44,065 nt of DNA from Herbaspirillum lusitanum P6-12 (GCF_000256565.1 NZ_AJHH01000577.1:1-44065), one strand, 5' to 3'; shown: positions 20,699-31,081, counted from the first letter of the stretch. Notes: generated from the letters alone by a model not told the origin. Program-made: numbers and translations.

Positions 20699-22297
20699 GT
20701 GTTATCCACGGCAAACATCACGATGCAGTTCGGCCCCAAGCCGCTGTTTGAAAACATTTCGGTCAAATTCGGCGACGGCAACCGCTACGGTCTGATCGGC
20801 GCCAACGGCTGCGGCAAGTCGACGTTCATGAAAATCCTCGGCGGCGATCTCGAGCCGTCGGCCGGCAACGTCAGCCTGGACACCAACGAGCGTCTCGGCA
20901 AATTGCGTCAGGACCAGTTCGCCTACGAAGAGATGCGCGTGCTGGACGTGGTCATGATGGGCCATACCGAAATGTGGGCGGCGATGGCCGAGCGCGATGC
21001 GATTTACGCCAATCCGGAAGCCACCGACGACGACTACATGAAGGCGGCCGACCTGGAAGCCAAGTTTGCCGAGTACGATGGCTACACCGCCGAAGCGCGC
21101 GCCGGCGAGCTGCTGCTGGGCGTAGGCGTGGCGATCGAACAGCACCAGGGCCCGATGAGCAACGTCGCGCCGGGCTGGAAGCTGCGCGTCTTGCTGGCGC
21201 AGGCGCTGTTCTCGAATCCGGACATCCTGCTGCTCGACGAACCGACCAACAACCTCGACATCAACACCATCCGCTGGCTGGAAGACATGCTCAACGAGCG
21301 CAACTCCACCATGATCATCATTTCCCATGATCGCCACTTCCTGAACCAGGTCTGTACGCACATGGCCGACATGGACTACGGCACGCTGAAGGTCTATCCG
21401 GGCAACTACGACGAATACATGCTGGCGTCCTCGCAAGCGCGTGCGCAGCAACTGTCGGTCAATGCCAAGGCCAAGGAAAAGGTCGCGGAGTTACAGGATT
21501 TCGTGCGCCGCTTCTCGGCCAACAAATCCAAGGCGCGCCAGGCCACATCGCGCGCCAAGCAGATCGACAAGATCAAGGTCGAAGACATCAAGCCGTCCAG
21601 CCGCGCCAATCCGTTCGTGCGTTTCGACGGCGAGAAGAAGCTGCATCGCCTGGCGGTGGAAACGCAAGGCATCAGCAAGACCTATGACCGTCCGATATTC
21701 AAGAACTTCAGCATCATGGTGGAAGCCGGCGAGAAGATCGCCATCATCGGCGCCAACGGCGTCGGCAAGACCACCTTGCTGCGCAGCATCGGCGGCGACG
21801 TCACCGGCTTGCATCCCGATGGCGGTCTGGTGAAGTGGGCCGAAAACGCCAACGTCGGCTACATGCCGCAGGATCCGACCGAAGAATTCGCCAAGGGTGA
21901 AATCCTGACCGACTGGATGGGCCAATGGACCCAGGAAGGCGACGACGACCAGGCGGTACGCTCGATCCTCGGTCGCCTGCTGTTCTCCGGCGACGACGTC
22001 AAGAAGTCGGTCCAGGTGCTGTCCGGCGGTGAAAAGGGCCGCATGATGTACGGCAAACTGATGCTGGGTCGCCATAACATCCTGCTGATGGATGAGCCCA
22101 CCAACCACATGGATATGGAATCGATCGAATCGCTCAATATCGCACTTGAAAAATATGCCGGCACACTGATCTTCGTGTCGCACGACCGTGAGTTCGTTTC
22201 GTCGCTGGCGACGCGCATTCTGGAAGTGAAGGAAAACGAGATCATCGACTTCCGCGGCAGCTACGAAGATTATCTGTCCAGCCAGGGCATCGAATAA
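20699..22297 (+). CDS. ybiT: ABC-F family ATPase YbiT
   Basis: A 532-residue soluble protein with two ABC domains in tandem and no membrane part. Domain 1: Walker [10 protein letters not shown], Walker [13 protein letters not shown], and [16 protein letters not shown] as a degenerate signature. The linker (about 240-300) is basic and helical with [20 protein letters not shown]. Domain 2: [19 protein letters not shown] and [12 protein letters not shown]. It matches E. coli YbiT almost end to end from memory ([23 protein letters not shown] end). ABC-F proteins act on the ribosome E site to relieve stalled translation. The start is a GTG at 20699. Confidence 0.95.
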   Translation: MLSTANITMQFGPKPLFENISVKFGDGNRYGLIGANGCGKSTFMKILGGDLEPSAGNVSLDTNERLGKLRQDQFAYEEMRVLDVVMMGHTEMWAAMAERDAIYANPEATDDDYMKAADLEAKFAEYDGYTAEARAGELLLGVGVAIEQHQGPMSNVAPGWKLRVLLAQALFSNPDILLLDEPTNNLDINTIRWLEDMLNERNSTMIIISHDRHFLNQVCTHMADMDYGTLKVYPGNYDEYMLASSQARAQQLSVNAKAKEKVAELQDFVRRFSANKSKARQATSRAKQIDKIKVEDIKPSSRANPFVRFDGEKKLHRLAVETQGISKTYDRPIFKNFSIMVEAGEKIAIIGANGVGKTTLLRSIGGDVTGLHPDGGLVKWAENANVGYMPQDPTEEFAKGEILTDWMGQWTQEGDDDQAVRSILGRLLFSGDDVKKSVQVLSGGEKGRMMYGKLMLGRHNILLMDEPTNHMDMESIESLNIALEKYAGTLIFVSHDREFVSSLATRILEVKENEIIDFRGSYEDYLSSQGIE

Positions 22298-22305
22298 CTT
22301 TTTTC

Positions 22306-22334
22306 AGGCGATCGATTTTTCGATCGCCTTTTTA
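22306..22334 (+). terminator. Intrinsic terminator after ybiT
   Basis: Stem AGGCGATCGA / TCGATCGCCT with a four-T loop and a T-rich tail. It ends only about 12 nt before the nadA start codon, so nadA must be expressed by read-through or from a promoter overlapping this hairpin or the ybiT 3' end. Confidence 0.85.
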
Positions 22335-22345
22335 TCGTCCAAGCC

Positions 22346-23485
22346 ATGCAAGCAACCGCAATGAAGGTCGTCGAATTTGAACGACCGCAGATGGAGACAG
22401 GCAGCAGCTGCACAGCCAACGCGTGGGCCAAGGTCCCGGCCACGCCGACGGCCGATGAGCGCCAGGCGTTGAAGGCGCGCATCAGACAGTTGCTGAAGGA
22501 AAAACAGGCAGTGCTCGTCGCGCATTATTACGTCGACGGCGACCTGCAAGACCTCGCCGAAGAAACCGGCGGTTGCGTCTCCGATTCGCTCGAAATGGCG
22601 CGCTTCGGCCGCGACCATGCCGCGCAGACGCTGGTGGTCGCCGGCGTGCGCTTCATGGGCGAAACCGCCAAGATACTGAGCCCGGAAAAGCGCATCCTGA
22701 TGCCGGATCTGGACGCCACCTGTTCGCTCGACCTCGGTTGCCCGACCGATGAGTTCAACGCCTTCTGCGATGCTCATCCGGACCGCACCGTGGTCGTGTA
22801 CGCCAACACCAGCGCCGCCGTCAAGGCGCGCGCCGACTGGATGGTGACCTCGTCGATCGGTCTGGATATCGTCAAGCACCTGCATGCGCAAGGCAAAAAA
22901 ATCCTGTGGGCTCCCGACAAGCACCTGGGCGGCTACATCCAGAAGCAGACCGGCGCCGACATGCTGCTGTGGCAGGGTTCCTGCCTGGTGCACGACGAGT
23001 TCAAGGGCGTCGAACTGGAACTGCTGCGCAAGGAATATCCCAAGGCCCTGATCCTGGTGCATCCGGAGTCGCCCGAAGGCGTGGTGGCGCAAGCCGACGT
23101 GATCGGCTCGACTTCGCAACTGATCGCCGCGGTGCAATCATCGGACGCGAAGGAATTCATCGTCGCCACCGACAACGGCATCCTGCACAAGATGCGCGCC
23201 GCCGCGCCCGGCAAGGTCTTCATCGATGCGCCGACCGCCGGCAATTCCGCCACCTGCAAGAGCTGCGCGCATTGCCCGTGGATGGCCATGAACGGTTTGC
23301 AGAACCTGCTGCACGTGCTGGAAACCGGCAGCAACGAAATCCACGTCGATCCTGCCATCGGCAGGAAGGCCGTGGTCTGCATCGACCGCATGCTGGATTT
23401 CGCGGCGCAGAAAAAAGCCAATGTGCGCCCGACCGGCGCATTGGAAAACGAACAAACACTGTTTGCAGGAATCGGCCCAGCATGA
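22346..23485 (+). CDS. nadA: Quinolinate synthase NadA
   Basis: A 379-residue [4Fe-4S] enzyme condensing iminoaspartate with dihydroxyacetone phosphate to quinolinate in de novo NAD synthesis. Three pseudo-repeated domains are visible with cluster-ligand cysteines in [26 protein letters not shown] and [34 protein letters not shown] and [12 protein letters not shown] form the substrate site. A second ATG five codons in (22361) is a possible alternative start. The stop overlaps the nadC start by 4 nt (ATGA). Confidence 0.97.
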   Translation: MQATAMKVVEFERPQMETGSSCTANAWAKVPATPTADERQALKARIRQLLKEKQAVLVAHYYVDGDLQDLAEETGGCVSDSLEMARFGRDHAAQTLVVAGVRFMGETAKILSPEKRILMPDLDATCSLDLGCPTDEFNAFCDAHPDRTVVVYANTSAAVKARADWMVTSSIGLDIVKHLHAQGKKILWAPDKHLGGYIQKQTGADMLLWQGSCLVHDEFKGVELELLRKEYPKALILVHPESPEGVVAQADVIGSTSQLIAAVQSSDAKEFIVATDNGILHKMRAAAPGKVFIDAPTAGNSATCKSCAHCPWMAMNGLQNLLHVLETGSNEIHVDPAIGRKAVVCIDRMLDFAAQKKANVRPTGALENEQTLFAGIGPA

Positions 23486-24369
23486 GTCTCACCGTCAGCA
23501 GCACCAGCAATCTGCGCAATCCGTTTGCACCTTTCGATCCGGCCTTGTCGGCGGCCTTCGACGCCAACGTCAACCTGGCGATTGCCGAAGATGTCGGCAA
23601 CGGCGACCACACCGGCAAGCTGGTGCCGGAAAACGAACACGTCAAGGCCCGCGTCATCGTGCGCGAACAAGCCGTGCTGTGCGGCGCGCCCTGGTTTGAA
23701 GCCGTCATGGCGCGGCTCGATCCGCGCCTGCGCGTTGACTGGAAGTTCGGCGAGGGCGACTTGATGCCGGCCGATGCCGAAGTCTGCCGCATCGAAGGCC
23801 CGGCGCGCGCCTTGCTGACTGCGGAACGCGGCGCATTGAATTTCCTGCAATTGCTGTCCGGCGTGGCGACCGCCACGCATCGCTACGTCGATCTGATCCG
23901 CGATACCCGCGCGCGCATCCTCGACACCCGCAAGACCTTGCCGGGCCTGCGCCTGGCGCAGAAGTACGCCGTGCGCGTCGGCGGCGGCATGAACCAGCGC
24001 CTGGCGCTGTACGACGGCATCCTGATCAAGGAAAACCACATCGCCGCAGCCGGCGGCATCACCGCTGCCGTGACGGCGGCGATCAAGCTCAACGCCGGCG
24101 TCAGCATCCAGGTCGAAGTCGAAAGCATCGATGAGCTTGGCGAAGCGCTGGCGGCAGGCGCCACCTCGATCCTGCTCGACAACTTCTCGCTCGACATGAT
24201 GCGCGAAGGCGTCATGATCAACGCGCGCCGCGCCGTGCTGGAAGCGTCCGGCGGCATCAACATGGAAACCGTACGCGCCATCGCCGAGACCGGCGTGGAC
24301 CGCATTTCGGTGGGTAGCCTGACCAAGGATCTGCAGGCGATCGACTACTCGCTGCGAATCATCGGCTGA
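23482..24369 (+). CDS. nadC: Nicotinate-nucleotide pyrophosphorylase (carboxylating) NadC
   Basis: A 295-residue quinolinate phosphoribosyltransferase, the step after NadA. ATG 23482 lies inside the nadA stop; the same frame is open further upstream but only as an antisense-like shadow of nadA. Family marks: [10 protein letters not shown] near the N-terminus, [57 protein letters not shown] and [15 protein letters not shown]. The phosphoribosyl-binding residues RISVGSLTK are intact. Length is normal. Confidence 0.97.
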   Translation: MSLTVSSTSNLRNPFAPFDPALSAAFDANVNLAIAEDVGNGDHTGKLVPENEHVKARVIVREQAVLCGAPWFEAVMARLDPRLRVDWKFGEGDLMPADAEVCRIEGPARALLTAERGALNFLQLLSGVATATHRYVDLIRDTRARILDTRKTLPGLRLAQKYAVRVGGGMNQRLALYDGILIKENHIAAAGGITAAVTAAIKLNAGVSIQVEVESIDELGEALAAGATSILLDNFSLDMMREGVMINARRAVLEASGGINMETVRAIAETGVDRISVGSLTKDLQAIDYSLRIIG

Positions 24370-24421
24370 GGTTGGCTGAGGTCGGTTGGCCGGCTTTCTT
24401 CCTTCTTTCGATATAGCCTCT

Positions 24422-24466
24422 CGACACAGCCCGCGTGCCTTCACGGCAGGCGGGCTGTGTCGTTTT
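24422..24466 (+). terminator. Intrinsic terminator of nadAC
   Basis: A perfect 13-bp stem CGACACAGCCCGC / GCGGGCTGTGTCG with a 15-nt loop that can pair internally, followed by TTTT. It lies about 55 nt after the nadC stop. Confidence 0.88.
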
Positions 24467-24597
24467 GCAGCTGCGCTTGCTGCGTGCGCTGATAGAATGC
24501 GCCATTGCATCGGGCGTCAGGCAAGGCAATTGGACGGCTGCACATACTGATACTGCACGTACGCCCGCGCCGGCACGCCATCTTCGGGGAAACCATC

Positions 24598-25893
24598 GTG
24601 AAATCAAACAATCTCGCTGCACCGCTGCTATGGGCCGCTCTGTACTTCGTGTTCGGTTTCGTCTCGCATGCGTTGAACGGCTCTTTCGTCGCCACCGGCT
24701 ATATCTGGCTGCCGGCCGGCATCACCGTTAGCGCCTTGTTGCTGACGCCGACCGTGCGCTGGTTTCCATTACTGGTGCTGTTGTTCGCTGCACAGATTCT
24801 TCTGGGCTGGCTGGAGCATCGCGAGCTCTGGCGCATGGCCTTGTTTTGCCTGGATGAAATCGGCGTCGCGGCGGTGGCGGTGTGGCTGGTCCGGCGCGCG
24901 CCTTTCCCGATGGAAGGCTTGTATTTCGTCCGTGGCCTGCTGATGGTCGGCGTCGGCGCCAGCGTCGTCAGCGGCCTGTTCGGCGCGGCCTGGTTCGCGG
25001 CAACGCAAGGCACGTCATTCTGGCCGACCTTGCGCGTCTGGGCGTTGTCGGACCTGGTCGGCATCCTGATCATGACGCCGGTGCTGGCGAGCTGGTCGCA
25101 GTTCCGGGCGACGCGCTCGGGCGGGATCGCGCGTACCGAATTCCTGCTGGGGCTGGCTTGCTTCATTGCCGTCATTGCGACCGGTTACCTTGCATTCGAC
25201 AGCGACCTTGACCGTATCATTTTCGATATCGATTTTTCAACGACGTATCTGCCGCTGTTTTTCATCGCGCTGGTCGCCTTGCTGTGGGGCGGTCGCGGCG
25301 GCGCCTTGTCGGTCGCGGTATTGTCCTTGATGGCGTTTATCTACAACTCGCTGGGACGCGGACCGTTCGTCGAGCTGGTCCGGCTGAATTCCAGCAATGC
25401 CTTGCTGGAGTTGCAGATCTATCTGGCGGTGGCGTCGTTGCTGTCGCTGCTGATCAGCGCATTGAAGACCACGCGCGAGCAACTGCATGAAGATGTCGCG
25501 CGCTGGAAGAGTAACGTCGAGCTGGCGCTGACGGTGAGTCGCCAACTGGTGTACAGCATCGATCCGGGGAAAAAGACCATCGCCTGGAGCGGCGACGTGC
25601 AAAGTTTGCTCGGTCTTTCACCGGACAAGCTCGCGACGCTGGACCATGCATTGAAGCTGGTGCATCCGTTGGATCAGCATCGCCTGCGTCAGCGTTGGCT
25701 GGAAGAAGAGAGCGGCGGCAGCGACGACGCCCGCGAAGACATGCCGTTCCGCTTGCTGCTGGCCGACGGAAAAATCATCGGCGCAATTGACATGAGCCGC
25801 AGTTTGCGCGATCCCGACGGCAGTCTCGTCATGGTCGCCGGCACGTGGCATTTCGACGGCGCAGATCTCGCGCAGGGCCGGAGCGAAAAATGA
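24598..25893 (+). CDS. MASE1-PAS membrane sensor protein without output domain
   Basis: A 431-residue protein. Residues ~5-310 are a MASE1-type membrane sensor of about eight hydrophobic helices (APLLWAALYFVFGFVSHAL; YIWLPAGITVSALLL; WALSDLVGILIMTPVLASW). After a short coiled linker (LKTTREQLHEDVARWKSNVE) comes a PAS-like domain, about 330-425 (LVYSIDPGKKTIAWSGDVQ, LLGLSPDKL, VHPLDQHRLRQRW). The usual GGDEF, EAL or kinase domain is absent: the ORF ends soon after the PAS core. The GTG start at 24598 has GGGGA upstream. The stop overlaps the hydrolase start by 4 nt, so signalling may pass to another protein, possibly that hydrolase. Confidence 0.8.
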   Translation: MKSNNLAAPLLWAALYFVFGFVSHALNGSFVATGYIWLPAGITVSALLLTPTVRWFPLLVLLFAAQILLGWLEHRELWRMALFCLDEIGVAAVAVWLVRRAPFPMEGLYFVRGLLMVGVGASVVSGLFGAAWFAATQGTSFWPTLRVWALSDLVGILIMTPVLASWSQFRATRSGGIARTEFLLGLACFIAVIATGYLAFDSDLDRIIFDIDFSTTYLPLFFIALVALLWGGRGGALSVAVLSLMAFIYNSLGRGPFVELVRLNSSNALLELQIYLAVASLLSLLISALKTTREQLHEDVARWKSNVELALTVSRQLVYSIDPGKKTIAWSGDVQSLLGLSPDKLATLDHALKLVHPLDQHRLRQRWLEEESGGSDDAREDMPFRLLLADGKIIGAIDMSRSLRDPDGSLVMVAGTWHFDGADLAQGRSEK

Positions 25894-26699
25894 CAGCCCG
25901 CGTCGGCGTCATCATGATTCACGGCTTGGGCGGCACGCAATACGATTTGGGAGCCATGCACAAGATCCTGCAAAAAGCGGGCGCCGATACGCATGCCGTG
26001 ACCTTGCCCGGACATGGGACCAGGCCGGAGGATCTCATCCCGATCCGCGCCGAGCAATGGATCGACTTGCTCATTGCGCAATATCGTGAATTGCAGCCGC
26101 AGTACGAGCAGTTGCATGTCATGGGCATGTGCATGGGAGCATTGCTGGCGCTGGCCTTGTGCGAGCGCGTCGGGCATACGGCAAAGCAGGGCAAGCTGGT
26201 CACGCTGGCGCCGCCGATCTACATCGACGGCTGGTCAACGCCGTGGTATGCCAATTTGCGCCGGCTGTTCTATCTGATTCCGGGTGTCGCCTCGCGCATG
26301 AAGGTGGAAGAGGGCGAGCCTTACGGCATCAAGAACACGCTGGTGCGCGCCGTGGTCAAGGCCAAGTTCGAGCGCGGCGACAATTTCCACTATCCGTGGG
26401 TGCCGATGGCCTGCATCCGCCAGGTTGACCGTCTGCGCGGCTGGGCCGCTGCCGGCGCGAAGAACATCAAGGCGCCGACGCTGATCGTGCATGCGCGGGA
26501 AGATGAGCTCACCAGTTTACGCTCGGCGGAATTCCTGCAGGCGCGCATTGCAGATGCCCGCACCGTGGTGCTGGAGAACAGCTATCACATGATCTGCGTC
26601 GACAATGACCGCGACCAGGTCGCCAACAGCGTGCTGGAATTTTTCGGCTTTCCACCGATGGCGGAGCGGATACGCCGGCAGCGCGGCGCGGCTGCCTGA
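25890..26699 (+). CDS. Alpha/beta hydrolase with cysteine in the nucleophile elbow
   Basis: A 269-residue alpha/beta hydrolase of the carboxylesterase / monoacylglycerol-lipase type: VIMIHGLGGTQYDLG (oxyanion region), AVTLPGHGTRP, then the elbow GMCMG with Cys81 where esterases have Ser. A candidate acid is the Asp in VHAREDELT, and the His is in NSYHMICVDNDRD. A Cys nucleophile is known in dienelactone hydrolases, so activity is plausible but may differ from a serine esterase. There is no signal peptide. ATG 25890 overlaps the MASE1-PAS stop; an upstream in-frame ATG at 25845 lies inside that gene. The two are translationally coupled. It converges on the patatin gene with a 6-nt gap. Confidence 0.82.
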   Translation: MTARVGVIMIHGLGGTQYDLGAMHKILQKAGADTHAVTLPGHGTRPEDLIPIRAEQWIDLLIAQYRELQPQYEQLHVMGMCMGALLALALCERVGHTAKQGKLVTLAPPIYIDGWSTPWYANLRRLFYLIPGVASRMKVEEGEPYGIKNTLVRAVVKAKFERGDNFHYPWVPMACIRQVDRLRGWAAAGAKNIKAPTLIVHAREDELTSLRSAEFLQARIADARTVVLENSYHMICVDNDRDQVANSVLEFFGFPPMAERIRRQRGAAA

Positions 26700-26705
26700 G
26701 GCATA

Positions 26706-28982
26706 TCAGAACACGCGTCCAAGCTGCAGATAGACGTTCCACACGCCCTGATCGCCCAACGCGGCGCCAAAGTACAGCGGTCCGACCGGACTGCTGCCGC
26801 CGAGGAACAGGCTGACGCTCTTTCGATACGGACCGTCGCCCATGGCGCTGCGCGACTGCCACACATTGCCGGCTTCGAGGCTGGTGCCGAGCACCGGATT
26901 GCGCAAGCCCGGTACGGCGAAGTCATTGAGGTCGCGCAAGTAGGTCAGCCTGCTGTAGAGCAGATAATTGCCGTAGAACTGGTCGGCCGCGTATGCCGAC
27001 AGACGCTGGAATCCACCCAGGAAAAAGCCCGGTCCCGCGCTGTTGGAAGACAGGTTGCTGGCTGCTTCCAGCGCCACGTTAACGGTATTGCGGTCATGGC
27101 TGAAGGCCCACAGGCTCTTGAACTGGGCGTCGCTGTAGCGATCTTCTTGCTTGCCGAAACCGCGATGCGCTTCGGCGAACAGGTAATAGCCCTTGCGCGG
27201 GAATAGCGGATCGTCGAGCTGGTCGATGGTCAATCGTGCGCGCGCCACCGGCTGGTTGCTTTGCGCGGCGTCATAGAGTGAACCGAACGCAGGATCCGAC
27301 AGGTTGTAGGACGGCGTGTATTTGTTGTGCTGGTAATTGACACCCAGCCGCACTTCGCCCAGCCGCGCCAGCGGCATGCCGAGGTCGACGCCGGCAGTGT
27401 AGGTGTCGATGCGGTATTGCGTTGCCGGCGATGCTTTGGCGTCGCTGCCGTCGAGGTAGATGTCGACATAGCGGCGGCTCAGGTCGACATACGGCGACAG
27501 GTAAATGCCGCTGGTGCCGAAGACCGGCTGGCGCAGTTCGCTGTGCAGGCTGGCGCGGTTGTTGCCGAGCACCAGGTCGTTGCGCCATTCGAGGCCGCTC
27601 TGGTCGATCCATGGATAGCGATGGCCGATCTGCAGATTGACGCCGCCGCGACCGTTGAAATTATTGGACAGGCCGAGGCCGAACAGCAGGTACTGCGGTC
27701 CCCAGGACTTTTCTTCGGCGTCGATCAGCAGCACATTGCGGCCATCTTTTTCGACGATCTCCTGCGTCAGCGCATTGAAGTCGCCATTGGTCGCCAATTG
27801 CGACAACTGCTGGTTGATCTTGTCGGCGTCATAGACGTCGCCTTCCTTCACACTGAGCCGGCTGCGCACATACGCTGCGGGGATTCGTCCGGTGGTCTTG
27901 ATTTCGATGGCATCGACGCGGGTGTCGTGCGCCAGAACCACCCCGGTCCGGCGCGCCGCCAGATAGGCTTGCCACTCGGTCGGTGACAGCGACAGTTCGG
28001 TGAGCCGGGCGCTCTGTGCCTGCGCTGCGTTCCAGCCGGCGTTGACGCCATCCTTGCCGCGTGCAAAATCGGTGAAGGACATGCCGCTCAGCTCCGGTTC
28101 GATCAGCACGTCGTTCTTGCCGAGCAAGGCCTTCTGCGCCTTGACGTTCTGCTGGATCAGGATGCCCACCATCTGCTGCGCGACGGCGGTGGGGGATTGC
28201 AGATTGGCGGGATCCTGCAGGGGCGTGGCGATGTTGACCGCGATGATGACGTCGGCGCCCATGTCGCGCGCTTCCTGCACCGGCAGGTTGCTGACCAGGC
28301 CGCCGTCGACCAGGGTGCGGCCGTCGATCGGATACGGCGCAAACAGCCCCGGCACCGCCATGCTGGCGCGCATGGCGCGTGGCAACGAGCCTCGCTCCAG
28401 GATGACTTCGGTGCCTTTGCCCAGATCGGTGGCGACGGCGCGAAACGGAATCGGCAACTGGTCAAAGGAGATGTTGGCCGGCAACTGCGCCGTCCAGTTC
28501 TGCAGCAAGGTCAGCAGGTTGTTTCCCTGCACCAGGCCGGGGGCGAGCTTGAGCTTGCCGTCGTCGTAACCGGCGGCGATCGAGATCGGATACTGGAAGT
28601 CGTCTTCACGTTGCGATTGCGGCAGCTTGGCGCGTTCGTTGCGGTCGAAGGCGATGTCGGACAGATTGGTGGCCGCCAGCCGCCGCTCCAGCTCCCCGGC
28701 ATCCAGCCCGCTGGCGTAGAGCCCACCGATGAGCGCTCCCATGCTGGTGCCGGCGATGCAATCGATGGGGATATGCAGCTGCTCCAGGTATTGCAGTACG
28801 CCCAGGTGGGCGTAGCCGCGCGCGCCGCCGCCGGACAGGACCAGGCCGATGCGCGGACGCGGCTTGGCTGCGGTTGCGGAGGAAGCGTCTGCTGCCGATG
28901 AAGATGCGGTAGTAGCAAGGAATGCAACCCCCGCCAGCAGGCAGAGCAAGCGAAGGGGGATAAGGTCGGCGGGGCGTGTCAC
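26706..28982 (-). CDS. Patatin-like phospholipase / outer-membrane barrel (type Vd autotransporter)
   Basis: A 758-residue exported protein. After a signal peptide (hydrophobic LLCLLAGVAFLATT, cleavage near SSAADA) comes a patatin domain with GGGARGYAHLG (oxyanion hole), GTSMG (nucleophile Ser) and DGG (catalytic Asp in LVDGGLVSNLP). A POTRA-like module follows (VDAIEIKTTGRIPAAYVRSRL...), then a C-terminal beta-barrel of the Omp85/surface-antigen type, ending in ...YLQLGRVF with terminal Phe. This is the PlpD-type architecture: the lipase domain is carried through the outer membrane by its own barrel. I use GTG 28982, which gives a normal signal peptide; a GTG at 29057 would add 25 residues. 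Neither has a clear Shine-Dalgarno sequence. Confidence 0.88.
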   Translation of the reverse strand: MTRPADLIPLRLLCLLAGVAFLATTASSSAADASSATAAKPRPRIGLVLSGGGARGYAHLGVLQYLEQLHIPIDCIAGTSMGALIGGLYASGLDAGELERRLAATNLSDIAFDRNERAKLPQSQREDDFQYPISIAAGYDDGKLKLAPGLVQGNNLLTLLQNWTAQLPANISFDQLPIPFRAVATDLGKGTEVILERGSLPRAMRASMAVPGLFAPYPIDGRTLVDGGLVSNLPVQEARDMGADVIIAVNIATPLQDPANLQSPTAVAQQMVGILIQQNVKAQKALLGKNDVLIEPELSGMSFTDFARGKDGVNAGWNAAQAQSARLTELSLSPTEWQAYLAARRTGVVLAHDTRVDAIEIKTTGRIPAAYVRSRLSVKEGDVYDADKINQQLSQLATNGDFNALTQEIVEKDGRNVLLIDAEEKSWGPQYLLFGLGLSNNFNGRGGVNLQIGHRYPWIDQSGLEWRNDLVLGNNRASLHSELRQPVFGTSGIYLSPYVDLSRRYVDIYLDGSDAKASPATQYRIDTYTAGVDLGMPLARLGEVRLGVNYQHNKYTPSYNLSDPAFGSLYDAAQSNQPVARARLTIDQLDDPLFPRKGYYLFAEAHRGFGKQEDRYSDAQFKSLWAFSHDRNTVNVALEAASNLSSNSAGPGFFLGGFQRLSAYAADQFYGNYLLYSRLTYLRDLNDFAVPGLRNPVLGTSLEAGNVWQSRSAMGDGPYRKSVSLFLGGSSPVGPLYFGAALGDQGVWNVYLQLGRVF

Positions 28983-29096
28983 GATGTCGGGAGGGGAGGC
29001 GAAGATTGGCGATGGCCCAATAGTAAATCGGGCCGGACCAAACAGGCAACGCAACACGTTCAGAGTGTCTTCATTCCGAAGACGCGTGATGAGCTT

Positions 29097-29375
29097 TTAT
29101 TGGTAGTAACCGCCGACCGGTGGTGACGCCAGCATGGTTTTCACTTCCTCGATGCTTTCGTGCGGCACGTGTTGCAGCGATTGGTGATGGGCGTCGATGC
29201 TGTCCCAGACTTCGATGATGACCATGCGTGCCGGGATGGTCTGGTCCTGCAGCAATTGACAGGACTGGCAACCGGATGACGCGCGGATGGCCGGCAACAG
29301 GGCAGTCAGGAACTTCTTCAGCGCGTCGACCTGGTCGTCGAGCGCACGGAATGTATTGATACGCGTAATGCTCAT
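29097..29375 (-). CDS. Antibiotic biosynthesis monooxygenase (ABM) domain protein
   Basis: A 92-residue ferredoxin-like (alpha-beta barrel) protein of the ABM/YgiN type: INTFRALDDQVDALKKFLTAL at the N-terminus, SSGCQSCQLLQDQ, and VIIEVWDSIDAHHQSLQH as the core strand-helix. Such small dimeric proteins include quinol monooxygenases and heme-degrading enzymes; the substrate here is unknown. ATG 29375 has a strong ribosome binding site, AAGGAGGAGA. It lies between the patatin gene and nadB, both also on the minus strand. Confidence 0.8.
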   Translation of the reverse strand: MSITRINTFRALDDQVDALKKFLTALLPAIRASSGCQSCQLLQDQTIPARMVIIEVWDSIDAHHQSLQHVPHESIEEVKTMLASPPVGGYYQ

Positions 29376-29475
29376 CGTCTCCTCCTTGGGCAGGCTGCAT
29401 TCAATGACGTGGCGAGCTGGTCGTTGCTGTTCCTGCGGCCATTATGAACCGAATTGCCGAGCGATTGTTCCTACG

Positions 29476-31043
29476 TCATTTTTGCTGCGTCAGCACCGTC
29501 GGCACGGCTTCCGCCAGCGTGTCCGGATAGTCGAGGCTGTAATGCAGGCCGCGGCTTTCTTTCCGTGCCAACGCGCTGTTGACGATCAGCGAGGCGACTT
29601 CGACCAGGTTGCGCAGTTCCAGCAGATCGCGCGTGATGCGGAAATTGGCGTAGTACTCGTCGATTTCTTCGCGCAGCAGACGGATGCGGTGCTGCGCCCG
29701 TTCGAGGCGTTTGTTGGTGCGCACGATGCTGACGTAGTTCCACATGAAGCGGCGCAGCTCGTCCCAGTTGTGCGAGATCACGACTTCTTCGTCTGCGTTG
29801 GTGACGCGGCTTTCGTCCCAGGCCGGCAAGGCGATCACGGGCGCCGCGGCTTGCTGTTCGATGAACTGCGCGGCGGCGCGGCCCAGCACCAGGCATTCCA
29901 GCAGCGAATTGCTGGCCAGGCGGTTGGCGCCATGCAGGCCGGTATAGGCGGTCTCGCCGACGGCGTACAGGCCGGGCAGGTCGGTGCGGCCGGACATGTC
30001 GGTCACTACGCCGCCGCAGGTGTAGTGCGCTGCAGGCACGACCGGGATCGGTTGCTTGGTGATATCGATGCCGAACTCCAGGCAGCGCGCCTGGATGGTC
30101 GGGAAATGTTCCTTGATGAATTCGGGCGGCTGGTGGCTGATGTCCAGGTCCACATGGTCCAGGCCGCGCTTTTTCATCTCGAAGTCGATGGCGCGTGCTA
30201 CCACATCGCGCGGCGCCAGTTCGGCGCGCTCATCATGTTCCGGCATGAAGCGCTGTCCGGCTGCTGCACCGGCCGACAGCGGCAGCTTCAGCAGGGCGCC
30301 TTCGCCACGCAGCGCCTCGCTGATCAGGAAAGACTTGGCGTAAGGGTGGTACAGGCAGGTCGGATGGAACTGGATGAACTCCATGTTGGCGACGCGGCAA
30401 CCGGCGCGCGAGGCCATGGCGATGCCGTCGCCGGTGGCGGAGTCCGGGTTCGACGTGTACAGGTAGACCTTGCCGGCGCCGCCGGTGGCCAGCACGGTAT
30501 GGTCGGCCGCGATGGTGACGACCTTGCCCTGTTTGATGTCCTGCACGTAGACGCCGACGCAGCGCGGCGTGCCTTCTGCAGCAGGATCGAGCTTCTTGGT
30601 GGTGATGACGTCGATGGCGCAGTGATGCTCCAGCAGCGTGATGTTGGGATGGGCGCGTACGCGTTGTTCCAGCGTGACCTGGACGGCGTGGCCGGTGGCA
30701 TCGGCGGCATGGATAATGCGGCGCTGGCTGTGGCCGCCTTCGCGGGTGAGGTGATAGCCGAGTTCGGCGCTGGCGTCGCGCGTGAAGGGCACGCCCTGTT
30801 CGATCAGCCATTCGATCGCTTCGCGGCCATGCTCGACGATGAAGCGATCAGCGTGTCGTCGATGTGCTGGTCATGACTATCGCCCGAATCGAGCACCGCG
30901 GCGATGCCGCCTTGCGCCCAGTTGCTGGCGCCGTCGAGCAATTCGCCCTTGGAGACCACGACCACGTTTTTCTTTTCGGCAAGATGCAGGGCGACGGACA
31001 AACCGGCAAGTCCGCTGCCGATGATGGCGACATCGCACTTCAT
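29476..31043 (-). pseudogene. nadB: L-aspartate oxidase NadB, with internal deletion and frameshift
   Basis: NadB oxidises L-aspartate to iminoaspartate, feeding NadA. The N-terminal part (from ATG 31043, [20 protein letters not shown], the FAD dinucleotide motif) runs to DDTLIA and then leaves frame near 30845. The rest continues in another frame with [38 protein letters not shown] and [11 protein letters not shown] to the stop at 29476. Compared with NadB in general, about 11 residues (a GAGxCD... segment) are missing at the junction together with the frame change. All other motifs are intact. A small deletion from misassembly is as likely as a real mutation. nadA and nadC lie about 5 kb away on the other strand. 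Confidence 0.9.
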
Positions 31044-31081
31044 GATCGTAAGCAAAGCTGCTGTAGTGGAGGGAGGCGACG

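Noticed and set aside
22933-24510. 525-codon open frame opposite nadA and nadC
   Set aside because: Antisense across two recognised genes and their terminator.
29287-30876. 529-codon open frame opposite nadB
   Set aside because: Antisense shadow; nadB motifs on the other strand are unmistakable.
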